Source: Saprospiraceae bacterium (GTDB lineage: Bacteria; Bacteroidota; Bacteroidia; Chitinophagales; Saprospiraceae). Taken from it: a stretch of DNA of 64,000 nucleotides. The notes below the pieces were generated by a model that searched no databases, had not been told where the DNA came from, and worked only from the letters and a program-made list of their open reading frames with translations. Of this stretch, positions 16,864-25,693 are shown one piece after another. A program made the translations under genes and the position numbers. The stretch lies in the NCBI GenBank assembly GCA_020631355.1, contig JAHDHL010000021.1, positions 23,111 to 87,110 of the forward strand, read 5' to 3'. Within the stretch, counting starts at the first letter, position 1, and each line of letters opens with the position of its first letter.

Positions 16864-17690
16864 CTATTGCGTCTAAATCGTATCCGCGCAACTAATAAAA
16901 ACTTTTCTTTTAGGTCATATAAGGAATAAAAATCATATAGATTTATCAAATCACCTGAGCTATTAGGTTTGTTTTTTTCTACATGATAAGTATTTCTTAT
17001 ACATAAAGTACTTTCTTCTCTCTCCGTGAGCCTACTATTCATATAGGATTCAGCGATTTCTTGCGTCAGAACAGTACTCCAGATCCATATAATAACGTCA
17101 GGAAAGTATCATTTTCCTTTTCCATTGCGTCACGCTTTGTTCCTAAAGCGTCATGAATTTTCATATCTCTTTGTTGGCTAGCCTATTGCGTCGGTTTGTT
17201 ACAGAATTGCAGGTAATAGGGTATACTTCTTCTTTTCTATTGCGTCTGAATGGTATCAATTATCCGTGATTATTCCATTTTTTGTGTCTATTGCGTCTGC
17301 GGATGTGATTTTGGGGTGGTTTTTACTAATTTGACGCAATAGTTTTCATTGGATTTTCCCCTTATGATGCCTATTGCGTCTGAATAGTACTAAATTTTAA
17401 CATTTTGGGGCTTAATATTACATCTGGATAGCTATTGCGTCTGAATAGTATCTGTTTGATACCCTTATCACTTACTATTTTGACGCAATGTCATTGTTTG
17501 TCGCCCATTGAATTCAGCCTATAACGTCAGAATAGTACAAATCAAGAGTCCAGACGCTTTAGGTTCAGCATACATATTGTAACTAGCTTGTTATCGTGAT
17601 ACCTAAAGCGTCTAAATAGTATCATAATATACGATGATAAATATCGATTTAATTATGATATTGCGTCCATAAACGCAACTGACGCAATAG
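16864..17690. other. Candidate replication origin with about 17 dispersed iteron-like repeats
   Basis: The 847-bp gap between the RHH and Rep genes has no ORF of note. It is filled with a motif whose best form is CTATTGCGTCTGAATAGTAT. Forward cores lie near 16867, 17061, 17094, 17125, 17145, 17186, 17240, 17291, 17374, 17435, 17522, 17606 and 17661. Reverse cores lie near 17333, 17482, 17553 and 17681. Variants with AAGCGTC (17145, 17553, 17606) and TAACGTC (17094, 17522) form subclasses. The spacing is irregular (about 20-190 bp), unlike tandem 22-bp iterons. A Rep_3-type initiator starts 20 bp after the last copy, so these are probably its binding sites. Confidence 0.78.
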
Positions 17691-17709
17691 TTAAAGAAAA
17701 TCTTTCCTT

Positions 17710-19203
17710 ATGAAGCCATCAATGGCTGAGTTGCAAAGAATTGTAACACTCTCAAATGACTTAGCAAAGAATCCGCCTACTCAACTTAAAAAAGTGGAGT
17801 ATCAGGCTTTGCTTATTCTTGTTTCCTGTATTGATAGTATGGAGAAACCTGTTTTCTCTTTGGATGATATCAAGCAGGAGATAGATGACTTGGGTATTAC
17901 GGATCCTAATGAGCAAATGCGTTATTTGGAACTGTTCATTACAAAACAGAATACATTCAGAATACCTTTCAAGGAATATGCCAAGTACTTCTCTGATGGC
18001 AGAACTGCCAGAGGAGGGGTAGCCAAACGGGCCCTGGATGCTGCATTGTCCCTGAATAATCGTGACCTTACATTCAATAATACAGATAGTGAGGGAAGTC
18101 TGAAATGGTTCCAGGCTGTTTATCGGGATAAGAAGACGGATGAACTGGTTTTTGTGATTACTTCCCTAATCAAGCCATTCCTGATGGGACTCCAAAAGGA
18201 CTTCCTACAAATGTTGGCTGCCAGTACAATGGATTTTGATGGAAAACATTCGATTCCCATTTTTCTATACATGAAAAGTAAACTCTATGCAGGTAATGAT
18301 GAAATAAGGGGAAAGGAAAGTGTTTTGGAATTCAGGCGTAGATTCGGATTGGATAAAATCAAAACCTATGACAGATTCTACGAATTGGAGCGTAGGGTAT
18401 TGAAAGTAGCATCCGAGGATTCGAAGAAAAGTGGGGATATTGCCTTTACCTTTGAGGGCAGAGCAACACGAACAGGAACGAAGAAGATAACCGAAATCCA
18501 CTATCATATATTTAGGATTGGAGGTGCCTTGGCAGCCGCAAAGCGAAGCTTGTTTGGAGGTAATCATAAGGAGAAGTTGGGACAATTGACCCGTTCCCAA
18601 AAATTAGCCTACGATTATCTGGCGGAGAAGGATGTGAATAAGGCGTTCATAGTGGATAAGATGTTCCCTCATCCCAAATTACAGTATGAACCATTGGTTG
18701 GGTATGAGGATATCTATTTTGACCTGGTTTGGAAATTCTTTCTCAAAAAGACAAAATCCAAGAATCTTGCGGGAGCATTCGTAACCTGGTGGAAAAGAGG
18801 ACGCTTGACAGAGGATAGTTTGCATGCCAAGATGATAGAGGCTGTTCAGCATAAGAAGAAAACCTTACCTCCGGGTGTATTGGAGAATAGGGAATCTGCT
18901 AAGAATATGACCGTAGAGGAATTCAGGGAGTTCATCAGAGGTCAGAAATTGGGGCAACCCAAAGGGAAACGCCCACTGAATATCCAGAGTCCGGACCACC
19001 AGATGAGTAGGGTAGGGAAGCCACCATTCAGATTGGAGGCATTCAAGAAAAAGTATCCTAGTATTTATGCTCAGATAGAGGAGGAACGCACACAGGCATT
19101 CATGAAGGATTATAAGGACTTTCTGAATAATGGGCGGGTAAGGAAAATGCTGACAGACAGCATTGCTTCCCATTGTGAACAATATTATCTAAAACAAAAG
19201 TAA
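17710..19203 (+). CDS. Replication initiation protein (Rep_3-like, winged helix)
   Basis: 497 aa, longer than usual plasmid Rep_3 initiators (about 230-400). Residues about 15-285 have the two-winged-helix pattern: FLYMKSKLYAG, EFRRRFGL with YDRFYELERRVLKVA, then DIAFTFEGRATRTGTKKITE leading to IHYHIFR. The C-terminal 200 residues are basic and lack a known motif in my reading. Rep_3 proteins bind iterons, melt the origin and load the helicase. The iteron-like array directly upstream supports the call. The downstream hairpin at 19207-19234 separates it from the KilA-N gene. Confidence 0.8.
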   Translation: MKPSMAELQRIVTLSNDLAKNPPTQLKKVEYQALLILVSCIDSMEKPVFSLDDIKQEIDDLGITDPNEQMRYLELFITKQNTFRIPFKEYAKYFSDGRTARGGVAKRALDAALSLNNRDLTFNNTDSEGSLKWFQAVYRDKKTDELVFVITSLIKPFLMGLQKDFLQMLAASTMDFDGKHSIPIFLYMKSKLYAGNDEIRGKESVLEFRRRFGLDKIKTYDRFYELERRVLKVASEDSKKSGDIAFTFEGRATRTGTKKITEIHYHIFRIGGALAAAKRSLFGGNHKEKLGQLTRSQKLAYDYLAEKDVNKAFIVDKMFPHPKLQYEPLVGYEDIYFDLVWKFFLKKTKSKNLAGAFVTWWKRGRLTEDSLHAKMIEAVQHKKKTLPPGVLENRESAKNMTVEEFREFIRGQKLGQPKGKRPLNIQSPDHQMSRVGKPPFRLEAFKKKYPSIYAQIEEERTQAFMKDYKDFLNNGRVRKMLTDSIASHCEQYYLKQK

Positions 19204-19206
19204 AAT

Positions 19207-19234
19207 CTAAACACATCGAATCCGATGTGTTTAG
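19207..19234. terminator. Hairpin between the Rep and KilA-N genes
   Basis: Perfect 12-bp stem (CTAAACACATCG and complement) with a 4-base loop, starting 3 bp after the Rep stop. No T-run follows on the plus strand, so it may be a weak terminator or an mRNA 3' stabiliser. Confidence 0.5.
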
Positions 19235-19251
19235 AAAAATGAGAGGGATTC

Positions 19252-20115
19252 ATGGCCAAGAAGAACACTACCATCTTCATTAAGGAAATCGAAACTAAGA
19301 TCAGGGTCAATAAGAATGATTCTGGTGATGATTTCATATGTATCACTGATATTTCCAAGTATGCGAATCCGGATCGTCCTGAGAATCCTATTCAGAATTG
19401 GATGCGTAATGCCTCCACGCTTGATTTTTTGAAGGAATGGGAATCCATGTACAATGATGATTTTAATCACATCGAATTCGATGGGATTAGAATTAAGGCG
19501 GGGACACCTGCTTTTGGTATGACTCCGACACAATGGGTGAATCGAACGAATGCGATTGGCATTTATTCCAAAAGAGGGCGATATGGAGGAACCTATGCCC
19601 ATAAGGATATTGCATTCGAATTTTGTTCTGCCATTTCTCCTAAATTCAAACTGATGATCATCAGGGATTATCAACGGTTGAAAAAGGATGAAGCCATGCG
19701 ATTGGGTAGTGTCTGGACTATCCGGCGTGAACTGGCCAAGGCTAATTACGCCCTACTTACAGAATCTATCAAGAATAATCTTATTCCGGACGAATTAATC
19801 AGCTCTGGAAAGGAAGGTATCTATTTCGCCTCTGAAGCTGATTTATTGAATAATATTGTTTTTGGAATTACTTCCAAGCAATTCAAGTTGGATAACAGTG
19901 ATAAGAAAGGAAATTTGCGTGATCATGCAAGTACGGTTGACTTATTGATTCTGGCCAACTTGGAAGCCCTCAATTCTCGTCTTATCAAATGGGATTGTGA
20001 TCAGGCCCAACGTTTCGAACTCCTGACCGAAGCGGCAAAGGATTTCCGGAAAATTCTTACAAAGAATAATGCTATTAAAAGATTATCAGATCGCCAAGAT
20101 CAATTATTAGGTTAG
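19252..20115 (+). CDS. KilA-N domain protein
   Basis: 287 aa. Residues 1-145 follow the KilA-N pattern: FICITDISKYANPD, IQNWMRN, TPTQWVNRTNAIGIYSKRG, then GGTYAHKDIAFEFCSAISP and FKLMIIRDYQRLK. The C-terminal half is helical and charged, without a known domain. KilA-N is a DNA-binding module found in phages, plasmids and large DNA viruses, often with unknown roles. Its place right after the initiator gene suggests a link with the plasmid-like module, either in replication control or as cargo. A clear Rho-independent terminator follows at 20296-20331. Confidence 0.85.
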   Translation: MAKKNTTIFIKEIETKIRVNKNDSGDDFICITDISKYANPDRPENPIQNWMRNASTLDFLKEWESMYNDDFNHIEFDGIRIKAGTPAFGMTPTQWVNRTNAIGIYSKRGRYGGTYAHKDIAFEFCSAISPKFKLMIIRDYQRLKKDEAMRLGSVWTIRRELAKANYALLTESIKNNLIPDELISSGKEGIYFASEADLLNNIVFGITSKQFKLDNSDKKGNLRDHASTVDLLILANLEALNSRLIKWDCDQAQRFELLTEAAKDFRKILTKNNAIKRLSDRQDQLLG

Positions 20116-20295
20116 TAGTACACACTATGTGCTGGAAAACGAAAATTAGCAATCTACTCATATTTTATTTTCTTCCAAGAAAATTACGAATGAGTAATAT
20201 GTCCAAAAAAAATTAAATTTTTCGGGCCAACCTTAAAACTTTTTCGAAGAACAACTCGTTATAATAGTAGTTGTTTTTTGGGGTTATATTTTTTT

Positions 20296-20331
20296 GCGTG
20301 TGCTCACATCTCTGTGACACACGCTTTTTTT
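20296..20331 (+). terminator. Rho-independent terminator after the KilA-N gene
   Basis: The stem GCGTGTG/CACACGC is continued by TCACA/TGTGA around a TCTC loop and is followed by seven T residues. It closes the replication module on the right, before the convergent kinase gene. Confidence 0.85.
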
Positions 20332-20345
20332 ATGCCCAACAACAA

Positions 20346-22004
20346 CTATCCAGCCACCTCATCCAAAATCAATTGGACTTCAGCCTTGAGTTTATCAGAA
20401 GTAAATGGTTTGGTAACATAAGCATTCATCCCCGCCTCAAAAGCCCTACGCCTTTCTTCTTGCAAAGCAGATGCCGTCATTGCAATGATAGGTATGGAAC
20501 GATTCGGATTCTGAGACTCCGTTCGAATACCGTGCGTGGATTCTATTCCGTTCATCACTGGCATATGGATATCCATCAATACCAAATCATACTGATTATC
20601 CCTAGAAAGCTCCAAGCCAATCTTACCATTCCCTGCAATATCAAAAACACATCCCCAATTCTTCAGCATGATAGAAATGATACGTTGATTGAATTCATCA
20701 TCCTCAACCACCAAAACCTTCATTCCATTCAAATCCTTACGGGATTCGGCGGTATTCGAAAATTGGATATTAGAAATGGACTCACCTGAATCTTTCAGAG
20801 GAAGTTGGAAAACTACCTCTGTACCTTTCCCTACTTCTGATTTCACATGGATTTCTCCACCCATCAGTCCTACCAATTCCTTGACAATAGCCAAACCGAG
20901 TCCCGTACCACCAAATCGACGATTCATACCTGATTCGGCTTGTTTGAACTTATCAAAAATCACATCAATCTTCTCTGGCGCAATCCCCAAGCCTGTATCC
21001 CGAACGGTAAAAGCACAATACAACACGTCATCATCACGACGCATTACCCTAACGCCTACACCCACCTCACCATGCTTGGTAAACTTGACGGCATTACTCA
21101 TCAGATTAATTAGCACCTGATTCAGACGGGTAGGGTCGCCAATCACATAATTCGGAAAAGCATCAGAATCATCCACCAACAAGCGAATGTCCTTATCCCT
21201 AATCTTATTCTCATAAATCCGGAGAACACTGGAAACCAAATATTTCAAATCGAATTTCTTCTCCTCGAATGTAAGTTCACCAGCTTCGATTTTTGACAAA
21301 TCAAGGATATTATCCAATAAATTCAAAAGGAGATTGGAGGAATATGTAAGTGAAGTGAGGTGTTCCTCTTGTACAGGATTCAAATCCGTATTGGATAACA
21401 CCTGAATGGTTCCGATGACGGCATGCATAGGATTCCTAATCTCATGACTCATGGTAGCCAAGAACTGTTTCTCCGCTTCCTGCGCCCGAATTCGCCTTTC
21501 TGTTTCCAGAAACAATTCCCTATGGGACATGGCCCCCTCAATGGAAACAGCAAATTTCTTTACCACATTCAACAATTGGTTCAATTCCATATCGGAAAAG
21601 CCTCCTTCCTTGAATGTAGTCATCTTAAGAAATCCGAATTCTTTGAGACGATATATCACATAAGCTGCTCCCTCCACATCCTTTTCCTGAACAATCTTGG
21701 GATAATCCGCTTCGGAGGCATCCATTTTGAAGAAAGGCTTATTCACCAAACGCCCCAGTATATAGTCTGTATCATGTAATACATCTTTCTTGTAGACCCT
21801 GGCGCTTGGAGATGCAAAGGCTAAACCACAGGTATTATCCGAGGGGTCATTGACCCACACGGAAGCTACGGCCACTCGTTTCCTTGCCATGAGCAAGGTG
21901 AGGAATTTCTCACAATTCTCATGTAAATCCAAGGAAGACCCTACGGCTAGGGACAACTCATACAAGAGAGAGATGTCCTGAATGATTTTACTCTTATCAA
22001 GCAT
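20346..22004 (-). CDS. Hybrid histidine kinase (GAF-like sensor, HisKA, HATPase, receiver)
   Basis: 552 aa, no membrane segment, so soluble. Residues about 1-165 look like a GAF domain (LLYELSLAVGSSLDL start). HisKA carries the phospho-accepting His187 in MSHEIRNP. The ATPase domain has the N box (NQVLINLMSNAVKF) and G boxes (DTGLGIAP, GGTGLGLAI). A C-terminal receiver has its phospho-Asp at about 478 in LMDIHMP. It starts 47 bp after the FIST gene in the same direction. Kinases of this kind are common partners of FIST sensors, so the pair probably forms one signalling unit. No separate output regulator is adjacent. Confidence 0.92.
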   Translation of the reverse strand: MLDKSKIIQDISLLYELSLAVGSSLDLHENCEKFLTLLMARKRVAVASVWVNDPSDNTCGLAFASPSARVYKKDVLHDTDYILGRLVNKPFFKMDASEADYPKIVQEKDVEGAAYVIYRLKEFGFLKMTTFKEGGFSDMELNQLLNVVKKFAVSIEGAMSHRELFLETERRIRAQEAEKQFLATMSHEIRNPMHAVIGTIQVLSNTDLNPVQEEHLTSLTYSSNLLLNLLDNILDLSKIEAGELTFEEKKFDLKYLVSSVLRIYENKIRDKDIRLLVDDSDAFPNYVIGDPTRLNQVLINLMSNAVKFTKHGEVGVGVRVMRRDDDVLYCAFTVRDTGLGIAPEKIDVIFDKFKQAESGMNRRFGGTGLGLAIVKELVGLMGGEIHVKSEVGKGTEVVFQLPLKDSGESISNIQFSNTAESRKDLNGMKVLVVEDDEFNQRIISIMLKNWGCVFDIAGNGKIGLELSRDNQYDLVLMDIHMPVMNGIESTHGIRTESQNPNRSIPIIAMTASALQEERRRAFEAGMNAYVTKPFTSDKLKAEVQLILDEVAG

Positions 22005-22051
22005 ACTACTACTTAAATAAGCTTCGATTCATTTTGTTTATGCACCCGTAT

Positions 22052-23176
22052 TTATCCGGGTATATTATTGAAAACACCGACAACCAATGTCTTATTGAAA
22101 AAGACCAGATAGTCATTCCCATACGAGGATATTTCACCTAGGCTCAATACACCCTCTGAAACGATTCCCTTATTGGAATGATCCAATGTTTCCCTGATGG
22201 CTCCTAGCTCATCCGTAAAATTGTCTTCCAAGAACAATGTCCTTGAAATACAATCGACGACCAATGCTTCAGTCAGTGTTCCTGGATTGTGCTCTGTTGC
22301 CTGTTCAACTGCAGAATGTGCTGCAGAAACGAGATGCTCATTCACACCTTTCATGATATAGAGAACAGTATTCTCCGGAACATCACCCACACAAATCAGT
22401 TCACCGTTCTCTCCCTTAAAGAGAGGGTCCCGAACCACTTCTTCCTGCCCTTCCTTGAACATTCCAAAAGGATATCCCTTGGCTATATCAAAAAAGTTAT
22501 CATCATTGATTTCTTGACCAGAATCCTCTTTGATGTATTCCTTATACACCTCAAAGGCATTTTGCCAATTCAACTCAAAAATGGTGTTCTGATCTGTTTT
22601 CGTCGCAACAAAAGGACCCGCAATTTTTTGCCATCCGTGTTTAACACCTAAACCTGCACTCATATTCGTGATACAGATGATAGCAGCATCTTCGAAGAAA
22701 CCCTCATTATTGAATAAACAGGGTTGCTGTTTTAAGCTGAGGCTTCCTGCGCCCCCACCTATGAAACCAAGATCATTACCGAAATGGTTGTGTAGGTACT
22801 CCAAACAACCAGAGATATTGGTTGTCAAACCATCCACGAATAAAAATGCAGCTGGTTTCACATTCCTATCAAATGTACTCAGGACATCCGGCAGATTGAA
22901 TTGTCCACTACTGACATGCTTCATGAGAACAGGAGGAAACAAGGTTGGTATTTTCTTGATGATGCAACCTGTCTTGTAGGTATTCATCTCATGGATGATA
23001 CTCGGAAAAACACCTCCGAAAAAGTGAATGTCCAATTCATCCAAGGCTTTGACCAATGATGGGTAGTCAATGGTCGTTTCCTCGCCAAATGCGAGGAAAA
23101 TAGCATCATTTTTTTGGGGGTTGAGGGTTTTAACGTCACCTACTATGTCTTCTAATTGGTGTGCTTCACAATACAT
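22052..23176 (-). CDS. FIST-domain sensory protein (FIST_N + FIST_C)
   Basis: 374 aa, no signal peptide or membrane segment. The N-terminal FIST part (about 1-200) has AIFLAFGEE, HFFGGVFPS and GFIGGGAGS motifs. The FIST_C part (about 215-370) has WQNAFEVYKEYI and a later LSLGEISS segment close to the C-terminus. FIST proteins are input modules for two-component systems. Some, called NosP, bind heme and sense nitric oxide through a kinase encoded next to them. The kinase gene here follows directly, so a NosP-like role is possible. Heme binding cannot be judged from the sequence alone. Confidence 0.88.
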   Translation of the reverse strand: MYCEAHQLEDIVGDVKTLNPQKNDAIFLAFGEETTIDYPSLVKALDELDIHFFGGVFPSIIHEMNTYKTGCIIKKIPTLFPPVLMKHVSSGQFNLPDVLSTFDRNVKPAAFLFVDGLTTNISGCLEYLHNHFGNDLGFIGGGAGSLSLKQQPCLFNNEGFFEDAAIICITNMSAGLGVKHGWQKIAGPFVATKTDQNTIFELNWQNAFEVYKEYIKEDSGQEINDDNFFDIAKGYPFGMFKEGQEEVVRDPLFKGENGELICVGDVPENTVLYIMKGVNEHLVSAAHSAVEQATEHNPGTLTEALVVDCISRTLFLEDNFTDELGAIRETLDHSNKGIVSEGVLSLGEISSYGNDYLVFFNKTLVVGVFNNIPG

Positions 23177-23310
23177 AGCTTGATTGACTTTTTTATTAAT
23201 TACGGAAATATAGACGCTTTGTTCCTATTATTTATGATTTTATACGATTATCATTCCAATATTTGTAATTTGACGAATTATCGTGACAATCATAAATTCA
23301 TCTCAAAACC

Positions 23311-23837
23311 ATGTTTGGTACAAAAGGACTACAATTATCTTTTATTTGTTCTACAATCTTCTTCTTGGTCATCCAATTGTGGGCTTGTAAGCCCCAACAG
23401 ATTAACCACCCCGTAGAACTGGACAAGGAAGCATTGGCATTCTCAAAAAGTGTTGTACAAACATATTTTGATAAGGATTGTGATACATACTATGGAATGC
23501 TGAGCCCAGAATTGTTTGCATTGGATGGCGACGGGCTCATCAGTAAGGAATCCCTTGCAGACCGTTATTGCAGCAATGTCGAAAAAGCAATCAGGGATAA
23601 TGAGAAAAACTTCACTGATTACATCAAGGATTTTGAATTAGAAGTAATCGACATTCCAACCCTTGAGAACAAGTATAATATGAAAATGCCTGACTACTAC
23701 TCAGCTGACCCATCGGATTTCCTATTCAGTGGAAGCAAAAGGAGAGTAGAGTCAAGCTCCATGTATATATGGGATGATATGTTCCTATTCCTTGTGAGAA
23801 AGGAAAATGGCAAATGGGTAGTAAAGGGAGGAATATG
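23311..23837 (+). CDS. Small lipoprotein of unknown function
   Basis: 175 aa including a signal peptide with a lipobox near residue 26 (QLWAC). The mature part is acidic, with an FSKSVVQTYFDKDCDTYYGML segment (split by the lipidated start) and a C-terminal FLFLVRKENGKWVVKGG. This resembles the end of NTF2-like or DUF4878-type lipoproteins that hold a cone-shaped fold. It is not recognised with confidence. Its stop overlaps the start of the glycosyltransferase gene (ATGA), so the two are translationally coupled. Confidence 0.7.
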
Positions 23838-24713
23838 AAAGTAAGTGGTTGTTCATTCATTAAGGATGCAATCCTGTACGACTATCCCATCCTTGAAGCC
23901 ATACAATCCATTCTTCCACTTTGTGATGAATTCATTATAACTGTCGGAGCGTCATCCGACAAGACTATGGAACTCATCCAATCCATTGAACATCCCAAAA
24001 TCAAAATCATTCCCACAATCTGGGATGAATCATTAAGAAAAGGAGGTAAGGTCCTAGCGGTGGAAACAGATAAGGCCCTGCAACATGTGAGTCCTGATAG
24101 TGATTGGATTTTTTATATCCAAGGAGATGAAGTCGTTCATGAGTCGGATTGGGATACCATCCGAAAAGGGATGCAACATCATCTTGAAAATACAAGAGTA
24201 GATGGTCTCTTGTTCCAATACCACCATTTTTTCGGCTCCTATGATTATGTAGGCATCTCATCTAATTGGTATCCGCATGAAATCAGAATCATTAGGAATG
24301 ACAAGACCATATATTCATACGGTGATGCACAAGGATTCAGAAAAGGAACTGATGAAAAATTGAATGTAGTACCCATTCCTGCACATATTTATCATTATGG
24401 TTGGGTAAAGGACCCCAGAACCATGCAAAAAAAGAGGGAGAACTTCAGTAAGTATTGGTATGATGATGAATGGATAGAAAAAAACATGGTTCCCATTGAC
24501 GCCTTTGATTATGGAAGTGTAGTTCATAAAATGGATAAGTTCAAAGGGACACATCCATTGGTCATGAAAGATAGAATCCAACAGAAAAATTGGCAATTCG
24601 AATCTGATCTCTCATTTGAACGTACACCCATCAAGGAAAAAGCCAAATCATTCCTAAAACATTACCTGGGAATGGACTTTTCATATAAGAATTATAAAAT
24701 CATCAAACCTTAG
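23835..24713 (+). CDS. Glycosyltransferase family 2-like protein
   Basis: 292 aa from the ATG at 23835. The start is set by the ATGA overlap with the previous gene and by a strong GGGAGG Shine-Dalgarno 5 bp upstream, which is unusual for this phylum. The N-terminus has the GT-A pattern: a DYPILEAIQSILPLCDEFI segment, VGASSDKTMELI, then DSDWIFYIQGDEVVHE, where the acidic cluster stands in for the DxD motif. A family knowledge match is to glycosyltransferases that decorate surface glycans. It has no membrane segment. The acceptor is unknown. Confidence 0.82.
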   Translation: MKVSGCSFIKDAILYDYPILEAIQSILPLCDEFIITVGASSDKTMELIQSIEHPKIKIIPTIWDESLRKGGKVLAVETDKALQHVSPDSDWIFYIQGDEVVHESDWDTIRKGMQHHLENTRVDGLLFQYHHFFGSYDYVGISSNWYPHEIRIIRNDKTIYSYGDAQGFRKGTDEKLNVVPIPAHIYHYGWVKDPRTMQKKRENFSKYWYDDEWIEKNMVPIDAFDYGSVVHKMDKFKGTHPLVMKDRIQQKNWQFESDLSFERTPIKEKAKSFLKHYLGMDFSYKNYKIIKP

Positions 24714-24715
24714 TC

Positions 24716-25636
24716 ATGTCTCATCATCATCAAGGTGAATTACGGGGGATTCCACCAGCAGAAGTGGATATCTCACCTGCACTCATCCAACAACTTCTGA
24801 GGGAGCAATTCCCTGAACATGCTGAGAAAGATATTTGGTACCTAAGCGCTGGCTGGGACAATGATATGTATAGGGTAGGGAATGAATTAATGGTCAGGAT
24901 TCCAAGAAGATTCATAGCCGTTGAACTCATTGAGAATGAACAAAGATACCTCCCTTTATTGCGCTCCCGAATTGATTCCCGAATCAATATGCCTGTCCCA
25001 ATATCCAATGGGCAACCCAGTGACATATTCCCATGGCCCTGGACCATCCTCAAATGGCAAGAAGGAAAGATGGCTTTCCAATCGGCTCCACTGTCGAACC
25101 AGATCGAACCTCTTGCCGATTTCCTCCAACAACTACACCAACCCGCTCCGCCCGATGTACCGCAAAGCGAGGTAAGGGGTATTCCATTAAAAGAACGGGA
25201 AGCATCATACTCACAACAATTGGATCTCCTCAAAAAATCATCGAATCTCATCACTCCGAACGTCACTAAGATTTGGAATGAGGCTGTCAATACGAAAGTT
25301 CCGAAAGAGAGAAAATGGATGCATGGAGATTTGCATCCTAGGAATGTATTGGTTCATCAGGGAAGAATCAATGCCCTGATAGATTGGGGAGACCTGAATG
25401 CAGGTGATGTAGCAACCGACTTATCATGTGTCTGGATGCTGTTCGAACAACAAGAGGATAGGAAAAGATTCTTCGATTACTATACAACGGACAAAGCTAC
25501 CATCAAAAGGGCTTTGGGCTGGGCCATTGTCTTTGGAGCCATATTCCTAGAAGTCGGATTAGGCAACAGACCAGAATATCATCAAGTAGGAAAGCAGACA
25601 CTGGAAAGGGTACATGCAGATTATGGAATCTTTTGA
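24716..25636 (+). CDS. Aminoglycoside phosphotransferase (APH) family kinase-like protein
   Basis: 306 aa of normal APH length. The catalytic loop HGDLHPRN holds Asp205 and Asn210, and the metal-binding Asp223 is in LIDWGD. The nucleotide-binding start reads LSAGWDNDMYRV with MVRIPRR, as in this branch of the family. Members phosphorylate small hydroxyl compounds; only some act on antibiotics. It starts 2 bp after the glycosyltransferase stop, so it belongs to a three-gene operon with the lipoprotein and the transferase. Resistance activity should not be assumed. Confidence 0.88.
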   Translation: MSHHHQGELRGIPPAEVDISPALIQQLLREQFPEHAEKDIWYLSAGWDNDMYRVGNELMVRIPRRFIAVELIENEQRYLPLLRSRIDSRINMPVPISNGQPSDIFPWPWTILKWQEGKMAFQSAPLSNQIEPLADFLQQLHQPAPPDVPQSEVRGIPLKEREASYSQQLDLLKKSSNLITPNVTKIWNEAVNTKVPKERKWMHGDLHPRNVLVHQGRINALIDWGDLNAGDVATDLSCVWMLFEQQEDRKRFFDYYTTDKATIKRALGWAIVFGAIFLEVGLGNRPEYHQVGKQTLERVHADYGIF

Positions 25637-25693
25637 CAACACTATGATTCCCCTCTTGTTCGTATATTAATTTTATAAGGAAATCCGATTCCA

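Noticed and set aside
16864..17690. Repeat array considered as CRISPR
   Set aside because: Units are short, vary in sequence, occur on both strands and have uneven spacing; no cas gene is near. The Rep gene next door explains them better.
20271..20789. Plus-strand frame of 172 aa after the KilA-N gene
   Set aside because: It runs through a terminator and antisense to the receiver domain of the hybrid kinase.
24730..25290. Minus-strand frame of 186 aa over the APH gene
   Set aside because: Antisense shadow of a well-supported gene, with Cys/Ser-rich composition typical of a wrong frame.
24716..25636. APH-family gene as an antibiotic resistance gene
   Set aside because: Motifs show only the broad kinase family; nothing in the sequence or operon points to aminoglycosides.
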